A DNA stretch of 64,000 nucleotides from Chlamydia felis Fe/C-56 (GTDB lineage: Bacteria > Chlamydiota > Chlamydiia > Chlamydiales > Chlamydiaceae): the NCBI RefSeq assembly GCF_000009945.1, contig NC_007899.1, forward strand, positions 806,001 to 870,000, written 5' to 3'. The notes under the pieces are model-generated. The model ran no database searches, was not told the origin of the DNA, and saw nothing but the letters and a program-made list of their open reading frames with translations. Below are positions 26,123 to 34,668 of this stretch, piece after piece. Made by a program: the position numbers and the translations under genes. The first letter of the stretch is position 1. Each line of letters starts with the position of its first letter.

Positions 26123-28903
26123 ATGAGGCCTTCTTTATATAAGATTTTAATATCGTCATCTCTGACGATACCAATATCTTTTCACTTCTCGCAATTACAT
26201 GCAGAAGTGGCTTTAACTCAAGAATCTGTTCTCAACGCAAATGGAGTATTCAGCCCGCTATCTACAAGCACTGCGGGAGGAACCACTTATAACGTTGAGA
26301 GCGATATTTCTATTGTAGATGCCGGGCAAGCTACGGCTCTTGCTTCTGCAGCTTTCGTTCAAACTGCTGCTGATCTTACTTTCAAAGGAAATGGGCATAG
26401 CCTATCCCTAGCAAACATTAATTCCGGAGCTAATACTACGGGAATTAACGTTTCTACTGCAGATAAAACTCTTACTCTAACAGATTTTTCTAAATTGAGC
26501 TTTACGAAGTGTCCGTTTTTTACAACGAATACGGGAAAGGGAGCGGTACAATCTGGAGGAGCGTTAAACTTAGCGAATAACGCGAGCATCCTTTTTGATC
26601 AGAACCATTCCGCAGAAAATGGTGGAGCGACCTCTTGCAAAGCTTTGTCCCTAACTGGCTCAATCAAAGAAATCAGCTTCACCACTAACTCTAGCGCGAA
26701 AAAAGGTGGTGCGATTGCCACTACAGGAGTTGCTAACCTTTCAGACAACCCGGGAACCGTAGTATTTTCTGGAAACACTGCCGTTAATTCTGGAGGAGCA
26801 GTATATGCAGAAGGTGCTACGACTATCGCAGGAAACGGCCGTGTTGTTTTTAGCAACAATAGCGTTTCTGGATCTAACGATGGCTGCGGTGGTGCTATCC
26901 ATTGTAGCAAATCAGGTACGACACCGATCCTTGCTATAAGAGATAACAAAGTTCTGATTTTTAATGAAAATACTTCTGCAGAAAAAGGCGGGGCTATTTA
27001 CGCAGATAAGCTCAATCTCTCCTCTGGCGGACTAACAATATTTACAAAGAACAAAGCGACTAATGCCACTCCTAAAGGTGGAGCTATTGGGATTTCTAGT
27101 AGCGGAGAGTGTAGTTTAACAGCTGAACTCGGGAATATTACTTTTGAAAATAACCTTATAGCAACCGCAAACAATTCTTCGATAAAAAGAAATGCTATTA
27201 CTATTGAAAGCAATGGTAAATTCACTAATCTACGCGCAGCCTCTGGAAAGTCTATTACTTTCTATGATCCTATTGTTTGCGAAGGCGCTTGCGCCGATCT
27301 CCTTACCTTAAATAAAGCCGAGGGCACTAAAGTCTATAACGGGAAAATTATCTTTTCTGGGGAACAGCTTACTCCCGAGCAAACAGCGATTGTTGATAAC
27401 TCTAAGACAATATTCACCCAACCGATTACGTTAGCGGCTGGCGAGCTTATCCTAAGAAATGGTGTTGAAATAGAAGCGAAAACAGTTTCGCAAACAGATG
27501 GTTCTTTAATCCTCATGGATACAGGAACAAAGCTGTCAGCGAAAACAGAAGATGTTACTCTGACAAATTTGGCTATTAATCCTAATTCCTTAGATGGGAA
27601 AAATCTAGCCATTGTTGCAGCCGCAGCAAGTGCGAAAAACGTAACTCTATCCGGAGCTATTGGCGTTATTGATCCTACAGAAAAGTTTTATGAGAATCAT
27701 AAACTAAATGATAGGTTAGCTTTAGAGGGAATAAAACTTTCAGCAAAAGGTGCAGTAACAACAACCAACGTACCCGGAGCCACTATTGGCACTCCTGAGA
27801 AACATTATGGTTATCAGGGACACTGGACAGTTTCTTGGGTCTCAGATGATACATCGGATCCAAAAACAAAAGTCGCTGTCTTTAACTGGAATAAAACAGG
27901 ATATGTTCCAAATCCTGAACGTCGCGCTTCCCTAGTACTAAATAGTCTTTGGGGATCCTTCATGGATGTGCGCTCCATTCAAGAAGTGTTGGAACGTAGC
28001 GTAGATAGCCTCCTTGAGACACGCCGCGGCCTTTGGATTTCTGGAGTTGGTAACTTCTTCCATAAAGACAAAAGCGCCGAAAGCCGACAATTCCGTCACA
28101 TTAGTGCGGGATATGTGTTAGGTGCCACAACAAATACTTCTCAGGAAGACACGCTTAGCGTAGCTTTCAGTCAGTTATTTGGAAAAGATAAGGACTACCT
28201 CGTAGCAAAAAACTCTGCCAACGTCTACTCAGGCTCCCTCTATTATCAACATGTGGGTAAGTTTGATAATCTGACACGGTTATTTAAAGGTCCTAACTCT
28301 TGTTGTTCAGGATATTCTAAGGAAATTCCTATTTTCCTAGATGCACAAGTCACCTACTGCCACACCAGCAACAATATGACAACAGCCTATACAGATTATC
28401 CTGAAGTGAAAGGCTCTTGGGGTAATGACACTGTTGGTATAGCATTATCGACAAGTGTACCTATTCCTGTATTTAGTTTTTCTCTCTTTGATAGCTACGC
28501 ACCATGTGCAAAATTGCAAGTTGTCTATTCTCATCAAGAAGACTTTAAAGAACCAACAACAGAGGGTCGTGTTTTCGAAAGCTGCGATCTCCTCAATGTT
28601 TCTGTACCTATGGGTATAAAATTTGAGAAGCTCTCCTTCGGAGAGAAAACAGCTTACGATCTTACACTGCTGTATGTACCTGATGTATATCGTCATAATC
28701 CAAGCAGCATAACAGGATTAGCTATTAATGATGTTTCTTGGTTAACAACAGCTACGAATCTTTCTAGACAAGCTTTCATAATTCGTGCCGGCAACCATAT
28801 TGCCTTATCATCTGGTTTTGAGATGTTTAGTCAATTTGGCTTTGAATTGCGAAGCTCTTCAATAAACTATAACGTAGACCTTGGAACTAAGGTTTCTTTC
28901 TAA
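26123..28903 (+). CDS. pmp: G-type Pmp autotransporter (array gene 2)
   Basis: The 926-residue protein starts at ATG 26123 (MRPSLYKILISSSL signal peptide), not at the in-frame GTG 9 bases earlier. The passenger holds at least seven GGA(I/L/V/T) motifs and partner FSGN, FSNN, FNEN and FENN motifs, then ITFYDPI, which closes the repeat section. The middle domain has YGYQGHW (about 561). The barrel follows LNSLWGSFMDVRSIQ (about 606) and ends VDLGTKVSF. Pmps are type V-secreted adhesins on elementary bodies. No homopolymer tract is present, so expression should be constitutive. A terminator-like hairpin follows. Confidence 0.92.
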   Translation: MRPSLYKILISSSLTIPISFHFSQLHAEVALTQESVLNANGVFSPLSTSTAGGTTYNVESDISIVDAGQATALASAAFVQTAADLTFKGNGHSLSLANINSGANTTGINVSTADKTLTLTDFSKLSFTKCPFFTTNTGKGAVQSGGALNLANNASILFDQNHSAENGGATSCKALSLTGSIKEISFTTNSSAKKGGAIATTGVANLSDNPGTVVFSGNTAVNSGGAVYAEGATTIAGNGRVVFSNNSVSGSNDGCGGAIHCSKSGTTPILAIRDNKVLIFNENTSAEKGGAIYADKLNLSSGGLTIFTKNKATNATPKGGAIGISSSGECSLTAELGNITFENNLIATANNSSIKRNAITIESNGKFTNLRAASGKSITFYDPIVCEGACADLLTLNKAEGTKVYNGKIIFSGEQLTPEQTAIVDNSKTIFTQPITLAAGELILRNGVEIEAKTVSQTDGSLILMDTGTKLSAKTEDVTLTNLAINPNSLDGKNLAIVAAAASAKNVTLSGAIGVIDPTEKFYENHKLNDRLALEGIKLSAKGAVTTTNVPGATIGTPEKHYGYQGHWTVSWVSDDTSDPKTKVAVFNWNKTGYVPNPERRASLVLNSLWGSFMDVRSIQEVLERSVDSLLETRRGLWISGVGNFFHKDKSAESRQFRHISAGYVLGATTNTSQEDTLSVAFSQLFGKDKDYLVAKNSANVYSGSLYYQHVGKFDNLTRLFKGPNSCCSGYSKEIPIFLDAQVTYCHTSNNMTTAYTDYPEVKGSWGNDTVGIALSTSVPIPVFSFSLFDSYAPCAKLQVVYSHQEDFKEPTTEGRVFESCDLLNVSVPMGIKFEKLSFGEKTAYDLTLLYVPDVYRHNPSSITGLAINDVSWLTTATNLSRQAFIIRAGNHIALSSGFEMFSQFGFELRSSSINYNVDLGTKVSF

Positions 28904-28909
28904 AAGCAT

Positions 28910-28945
28910 CCCCTGCTCATCTCTGGGCAGGGCTTCTTCTTTTCA
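28910..28945 (+). terminator. Terminator after array gene 2
   Basis: CCCTGCTC and GGGCAGGG form an imperfect stem around CATCTCT, followed by a T-rich tract (CTTCTTCTTTTC). Confidence 0.55.
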
Positions 28946-28960
28946 GAACTCCCAATCCCC

Positions 28961-29021
28961 TTGACTTTTAATCATTTTTATGATCGTTTAAGGCTATCTC
29001 AAATCACCCAGAGCATGAAAT
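28961..29021 (+). promoter_or_regulatory. Conserved upstream block of array gene 3 (copy A)
   Basis: TTGACT at 28961 begins a block continuing with an A/T stretch, TGATCGTTTAAG, and CTCAAATCACCCAGAGCATG just before the start. The same block precedes array genes 4 and 5. A -35 is clear; the -10 is not. Confidence 0.5.
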
Positions 29022-31622
29022 ATGAAACATCCAGTTTACTGGTTCCTAGTATCTTCGGGGTTGCTAGCCTCGACCTCATTGAGCTTTGCTCAAGCAGTTA
29101 AAGAGAATTTAAATCCCTCTCATAGTTATGATGGAAATACAACAACAGGTGCATTCCAAACTAAAGAAACATCAACAGGCGCTGAATATACTTGCGAAGG
29201 GAATGTATGCATTACTTATGCAGGGAAAGGTACTGCATTAACAAAGAGTTGTTTCTCAGATACAACTGAAAACCTGACCTTTATAGGGAATAACTATTCT
29301 CTTTGTTTCGATAATATTAATACAACAGCTAAACCTGCTGCTATTGAAGTAACACAAGCGGATAAAACCTTATCCATTTCAGGTTTTTCATCATTTTCAT
29401 GCTCTTATTGCCCTCCAGGAACTACTGGACAAGGCGCTATTAAGTCAGGAGGAGCGGCTACTTTCGACAACAACTCTAACGTACTTTTCAATAGAAATTG
29501 TTCAACGGCAGAAGGCGGCGCAATTAACTGCAAAAGTCTAACACTTAAAAATTCATCAGGATGTGCAAATTTTATACAAAATTCATCCGATAAAAAGGGT
29601 GGGGCTATTTACTGTAGTGATGGTGAACTCCGATTAGAAAATAACGATCAGATTCTTTTCTCTGGAAATACTTCCAAAGAAGGTGGAGGAGCTATTTATA
29701 CAAAAAAGTTTATGCTAACCTCTGGCGGGACCACAATATTTTCTAATAATTCCGTAACTCATAATACTCCAAAGGGTGGGGCCATCTCTTTAGCAGATGC
29801 AGATAGTACATGCAGTCTATCTGCTGATCGTGGCGACATTATTTTCGATGGGAATAAAGTAATAACAAGTGGGGGTAACACGACAACGAAAAGAAATTCT
29901 ATAGATCTAGGTTCTGGAGGAAAGTTCACTCAATTAAGAGCAAAAGATGGTTTTGGCATCTTCTTCTATGACCCGATTGCTAATAATGGGGATACCGCCA
30001 CAGAATTAGAAATCAATAAAACTGAAGGAACCTCAACCTATTCAGGTCGTATTGTCTTTTCTGGAGAAAAGCTAACCGAAGATGAAAGAAAAGTTGCGGA
30101 CAATTTGAAATCCACTTTCAAACAACCCATCAAAATAGTGTCCGGGTCTCTTGTACTTAGAGATGGAGCAACAGTAGAAGCAAAGAAAGTCTCACAAACC
30201 GGTGGCGCTGTTGTGATGGATTTGGGCACTAGCCTAACCACAGCCACTACGGGTGAAGACATCACTTTAAGTAATCTCGTCATCAACATCGCCTCATTGG
30301 GGGGGGGGGGTCCTTCTCCGGCACAAATCTCAGCTGGTGCAACCAATAAAAGCGTTACAATCCAAGCTGTTAATCTAGTCGACTCTGATGGCAATGCCTA
30401 CGAATACCCCGTATTCTCTACCACAAAACCCTTCTCAGCAATAGAAGCTAAAGCTAATGGCACTGGAACAGCCACAACACCAACTGATAAACTAACTAAC
30501 TATGTCCCATCCGCTCATTATGGCTATCAAGGTGTCTGGACAGAAACCTGGACACAAGGAGCAACTACGGCCACACAAACTGCCACTCTAAACTGGAAAC
30601 AAACCGGCTATAATCCTAACCCCGAACGTCAAGGCCCCTTAGTTCCTAATACCTTGTGGGGATCTTTCTCAGATGTACGCGCTATTCAGAATCTTATGGA
30701 TATTAGCGTCAATGGTGCGGATTATCAAAGAGGCTTCTGGGTATCTGGATTAGCAAACTTTTTACATAAAAGTGGATCAGCAACCAAACGTAAGTTCCGT
30801 CACAATAGTGCAGGATATGTTCTAGGGGTATTCGCGCATACTCCTTCTGATGATATCTTCTCCGCCGCCTTCTGCCAGTTGTTTGGAAAAGATAAGGATT
30901 ATTTAGTCTCTAAAAACAATGCGCATATCTACGCGGGTTCCGTCTATTACCAGCACACCTCCTTCTGGAACGCTTGGGATAGACTGCTACAAAATACTCT
31001 CGGCGCGCAAGCTCCGTTAGTACTCAATGCACAGTTAACTTATAGTCACACGTCTAACGATATGAAGACCAATATGACTACTAAATACGCTCCTCACAAT
31101 GTCGTTTACCCAGAGATCAAGGGTGATTGGGGTAATGATTGTTTTGGAGTAGAACTCGGAGCTACTGTGCCTATTGAATCTCCATATTCTTCCTTATTTG
31201 ATATGTACTCTCCTTTCTTGAAATTCCAACTTGTTCATGCTCATCAAGAGGACTTTAAAGAAAACAGCAGCGCTGAAGGAAGATACTTTGAGAGCAGCAA
31301 TCTCACAAACCTCTCTATGCCTATCGGCGTGAAGTTTGAGAGATTCTCTGACAATGATAATGCTTCTTACAACTTAACTTTGGCTTATGCTCCGGATCTT
31401 GCAAGAAGCAACCCCGATTGTACTACGTCTCTATTAGTGAGCCCAACCACAGCTGTTTGGTTAACTAAGGCTTCTAACCTAGCCCGACAAGCTTTCATTG
31501 TAAGAGCAGGAAATTATCTATCCCTGTCATCCAACTTTGAAATCTTCAGTCAGTTTGGTTTCGAGCTCAGAGGCTCTTCTCGAACCTATAACGTGGATCT
31601 CGGATCTAAAATCCAGTTCTAG
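29022..31622 (+). CDS. pmp: G-type Pmp autotransporter with poly-G tract, in frame (array gene 3)
   Basis: The 866-residue protein has signal peptide KHPVYWFLVSSGLLASTSLSFA and a passenger with GGAATF, GGAINC, GGAIYC, GGAIYT and GGAISL, plus an RGD tripeptide (29829-29837). A run of about 12 G at 30299-30310 follows INIASL and encodes GGGG; at this length the frame is open to the end, so the gene is ON here. The middle domain has YGYQGVW (about 499), and the barrel follows PNTLWGSFSDVRAIQ (about 541), ending DLGSKIQF. The barrel is nearly identical to that of array gene 4. Cys-rich passenger segments (CSYCPPG) are shared by genes 3-5. Confidence 0.93.
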   Translation: MKHPVYWFLVSSGLLASTSLSFAQAVKENLNPSHSYDGNTTTGAFQTKETSTGAEYTCEGNVCITYAGKGTALTKSCFSDTTENLTFIGNNYSLCFDNINTTAKPAAIEVTQADKTLSISGFSSFSCSYCPPGTTGQGAIKSGGAATFDNNSNVLFNRNCSTAEGGAINCKSLTLKNSSGCANFIQNSSDKKGGAIYCSDGELRLENNDQILFSGNTSKEGGGAIYTKKFMLTSGGTTIFSNNSVTHNTPKGGAISLADADSTCSLSADRGDIIFDGNKVITSGGNTTTKRNSIDLGSGGKFTQLRAKDGFGIFFYDPIANNGDTATELEINKTEGTSTYSGRIVFSGEKLTEDERKVADNLKSTFKQPIKIVSGSLVLRDGATVEAKKVSQTGGAVVMDLGTSLTTATTGEDITLSNLVINIASLGGGGPSPAQISAGATNKSVTIQAVNLVDSDGNAYEYPVFSTTKPFSAIEAKANGTGTATTPTDKLTNYVPSAHYGYQGVWTETWTQGATTATQTATLNWKQTGYNPNPERQGPLVPNTLWGSFSDVRAIQNLMDISVNGADYQRGFWVSGLANFLHKSGSATKRKFRHNSAGYVLGVFAHTPSDDIFSAAFCQLFGKDKDYLVSKNNAHIYAGSVYYQHTSFWNAWDRLLQNTLGAQAPLVLNAQLTYSHTSNDMKTNMTTKYAPHNVVYPEIKGDWGNDCFGVELGATVPIESPYSSLFDMYSPFLKFQLVHAHQEDFKENSSAEGRYFESSNLTNLSMPIGVKFERFSDNDNASYNLTLAYAPDLARSNPDCTTSLLVSPTTAVWLTKASNLARQAFIVRAGNYLSLSSNFEIFSQFGFELRGSSRTYNVDLGSKIQF
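30299..30310 (+). repeat. Poly-G tract (about 12 G), phase-variation switch of array gene 3
   Basis: A homopolymer within the coding region, just before the middle domain. The translated product (LGGGGPSPAQ) requires 12 G for the open frame. Slippage by 1 or 2 would truncate the protein before the barrel. Confidence 0.85.
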
Positions 31623-31635
31623 TCTCATCCACCTC

Positions 31636-31658
31636 CCCTGCCCCATCCCGGGGCAGGG
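31636..31658 (+). terminator. Terminator hairpin after array gene 3
   Basis: CCCTGCCCC (31636-31644) and GGGGCAGGG (31650-31658) form a perfect 9-bp stem with a 5-base loop. No T-run follows. An identical hairpin follows array gene 4. Confidence 0.65.
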
Positions 31659-31676
31659 CCTCCCCACCCATTCCCC

Positions 31677-31738
31677 TTGACTTTTAAATATTTTTGTGAT
31701 CGTTTAAGACTATCTCAAATCACCCAGAGCATGAACAT
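31677..31738 (+). promoter_or_regulatory. Conserved upstream block of array gene 4 (copy B)
   Basis: TTGACT, the A/T stretch, TGATCGTTTAAG and CTCAAATCACCCAGAGCATG recur as in copy A, ending at the ATG. Confidence 0.5.
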
Positions 31739-34548
31739 ATGAAATATCCAGTTTATTGGTTCCTAGTATCTTCAGGACTAATTGCCTCAAACACACTGAG
31801 CTTTGCTGCTGCTCAGCAAGAAAATCTATCCTCCTCGGATAGCTATAACGGCAATACAGCGGGCAATGCAACATTCACGCCAAAATCCACCTCTAATTCG
31901 GATGGAACGGTTTATACTTGCACAGGAGACGTATGCATTGCTTATGCGGGGAAAACAACTCCTCTATCGGGAAGTTGTTTCTCTCAAAGTGCGGGAGATC
32001 TTTCTTTTATAGGTAATGGGTACTCTCTTTGTTTCGAAAGCATCACCGCCACAGGGAAACCCGGAGCCATTGAAACTACTGTTAATGATAAAAACGTATC
32101 TATCTCGGATTTCTCTATGTTTAACTGCTCCTTCTGTCCTCCAGGAGTAACTGGATCAGGAGCCATTAAATCAATGGGAACAACCACTTTTGACAAAGAC
32201 GTCAATATTCTATTTCAGAAAAACTGTTCCTCAACAGCCGGGGGAGCTGTTAATTGCAAAGGACTCGTATTAAAAGGAACTTCGGGAATCGCTAATTTTA
32301 TAGAAAATAAATCTTCAGACAATGGCGGTGCAATAGAGTCTTCGGGAGAAAGCTTTATTGAAAACAATACTGGAATCATTAGTTTCTTAGGAAACTCTTC
32401 TGAGAAACAAGGTGGGGCCATCCATTCGGAGAACAGTATTACTGTGTCCAACAATAATAGTGTCGTGTTTTCTAAAAATACAACTACAGGAAGCTCAGGC
32501 TCTTCTGGAGGAGCAGTTTATTGTAATGGTAACTCGCAAACCCCAAAACTAAAGTTCGAAGGAAACAAACAACTATCTTTTATTGAGAATACATCTACAA
32601 CTAGTGGGGGAGCTATCTATGCAAAGAAGCTAACCATAAATTCTGGAGGCACCACAGTATTTTCTAATAACTCAACAACCAACGCCAATCCTAAAGGAGG
32701 TGCTATTTGTTTAGATACAAGTGGAGAATGTAGTCTAACCGCAGAGCTTGGTGATATCATCTTTGATGGGAATAAAATAATAACAACTGGCAACAGCTCT
32801 TCAATAAAAAGAAATGCCATTGATTTAAATACTTCCGGTAAGTTTACCAAACTAAGTGCCAAGGAAGGCTTTGGGATTTATTTCTATGACCCTATTGCTG
32901 ATAGCGGAGACAACACCACAGCAATCGAGCTCAATAAAACTGAAAATGCGATTAATTACACAGGAAAAATTGTCTTTTCTGGAGAAACTCTATCTGCCCA
33001 AGAAAAAACTCAAGCAGATAACCTAACTTCAACGTTTAAACAACCGGTTACTCTATCTGCGGGATCTCTCATTCTTAAAGATGGTGTTACTGTAGAAGCC
33101 AAGTCCTTTACTCAAACTCAAGGATCCGCGGTTATTATGGATGTGGGCACCACTCTACGGACTCCGTCCAATGACGGTGATGCCATTACATTGCCCAATC
33201 TGAGCATAAACATCGCCTCGCTGGGGGGGGTACTCCTTCTTCTGCTAAAATCCAATCTCAAACAACAGGTAAGCAAGTTACCGTTACAGATATAAGTTAC
33301 GTAGATGAAGACGGACATGCTTACGAATATCCTGTTTTTTCTAAAACTCGCGATTTTGCTTCCGCTATAACTCTCCTGGCTGCTAATGGAACCCAAGTAA
33401 CCGCACCCACTCACCCTGCAACTCCTCTCACCCCAGCCCCCCACTATGGCTATCAAGGAAATTGGTCCATCTCTTGGAAACAAGGTACTGGAACCAATGA
33501 ACAGAATGCCACTTTAAGTTGGAAACAAACCGGTTATCTTCCTAACCCCGAACGTCAAGGACCTTTAGTTCCTAACACTCTTTGGGGATCTTTCTCCGAT
33601 ATAAGAGCTATCCAAAATCTTATGGATGTAAACGTTAATGGTGCGGATTATCAAAGAGGCTTCTGGGTATCCGGATTAGCAAACTTTTTACATAAAAGTG
33701 GATCAGCAACCAAACGTAAGTTCCGTCACAATAGTGCGGGATATGTTCTAGGGGTATTCGCGCATACTCCTGCCGATGACATCTTCTCCGCCGCTTTCTG
33801 CCAATTGTTTGGAAAAGATAAGGATTACTTAGTAGCCAAAAACAATGCGCATATCTACGCAGGTTCTATCTATTACCAACATACCTCCTTCTGGAGTGCT
33901 TGGGAGAACCTACTACAAAACACTATCGGGGCCCAAGCTCCTTTAGTCCTCAACGCACAACTCACTTATAGTCACACTTCAAACGATATGAAGACCAACA
34001 TGACTACTAAGTATGCTCCCCGTAATGTCGTTTACCCAGAGATCAAGGGTGATTGGGGTAATGATTGTTTCGGCATAGAACTCGGAGCTGTTGTGCCTAT
34101 CGAGTCTCAATACTCTTCCCTTTTCGATATATATTCCCCATTCCTAAAGTTCCAGCTTGTTCATGCTCATCAAGAAGACTTTAAGGAAAACAGTAGCACG
34201 GAAGGAAGATACTTTGAGAGTAGTAATCTCACAAACTTATCTATGCCTATCGGTGTGAAGTTTGAGAGATTTTCTGAAAATGACAGGGCTTCTTACAACC
34301 TGACACTGGCTTATGCCCCAGACATTGCAAGAAGTAATCCTGATTGTGCCTCGTCTCTATTAGTTAGCCCAACCACCGCTGTTTGGTTAACTAAAGCTTC
34401 TAACCTAGCTAGACAAGCTTTCATTGTAAGAGCGGGAAATTATCTTTCCTTATCTTCTAATTTTGAAATCTTCAGTCAGTTTGGTTTCGAGCTCAGAGGC
34501 TCTTCTCGAACCTATAACGTAGATCTCGGATCTAAAATCCAGTTCTAG
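31739..34548 (+). CDS. pmp: G-type Pmp autotransporter, phase-off by frameshift at poly-G (array gene 4)
   Basis: The signal peptide and passenger (GGAVNC, GGAIES, GGAIHS, GGAVYC, GGAIYA, GGAICL) read from ATG 31739. They run to a run of 8 G at 33223-33230, after which this frame stops at 33295 (518 residues). From 33232 the +1-shifted frame is open and encodes the rest of the middle domain (YGYQGNW) and a complete barrel (PNTLWGSFSDIRAIQ to DLGSKIQF) ending at 34548. Nine G would restore one frame of about 936 residues, so this is a phase-variable gene in the OFF state rather than a decayed one. The passenger resembles array gene 5; the barrel resembles array gene 3. Confidence 0.9.
33223..33230 (+). 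repeat. Poly-G tract (8 G), switch of array gene 4 in the OFF length
   Basis: A tract of 8 G places the downstream barrel out of frame. Adding one G (or losing two) joins ...INIASLGGG to TPSSAKIQSQ and the open downstream frame. Confidence 0.85.
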
Positions 34549-34561
34549 TCTCATCCACCTC

Positions 34562-34584
34562 CCCTGCCCCATCCCGGGGCAGGG
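34562..34584 (+). terminator. Terminator hairpin after array gene 4
   Basis: CCCTGCCCC (34562-34570) and GGGGCAGGG (34576-34584) repeat exactly the hairpin after array gene 3, including flanking bases back into the coding region. Confidence 0.65.
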
Positions 34585-34606
34585 CCTTTCATTCCCTTCA
34601 ATCTCA

Positions 34607-34668
34607 TTGACTTTTAATTATTTTTGTGATCGTCTTAAGCCATCTCAAATCACCCAGAGCATGAACAT
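34607..34668 (+). promoter_or_regulatory. Conserved upstream block of array gene 5 (copy C)
   Basis: The third copy of the TTGACT...TGATCGT...CATCTCAAATCACCCAGAGC block, with minor changes near TTAAGCC. Confidence 0.5.
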
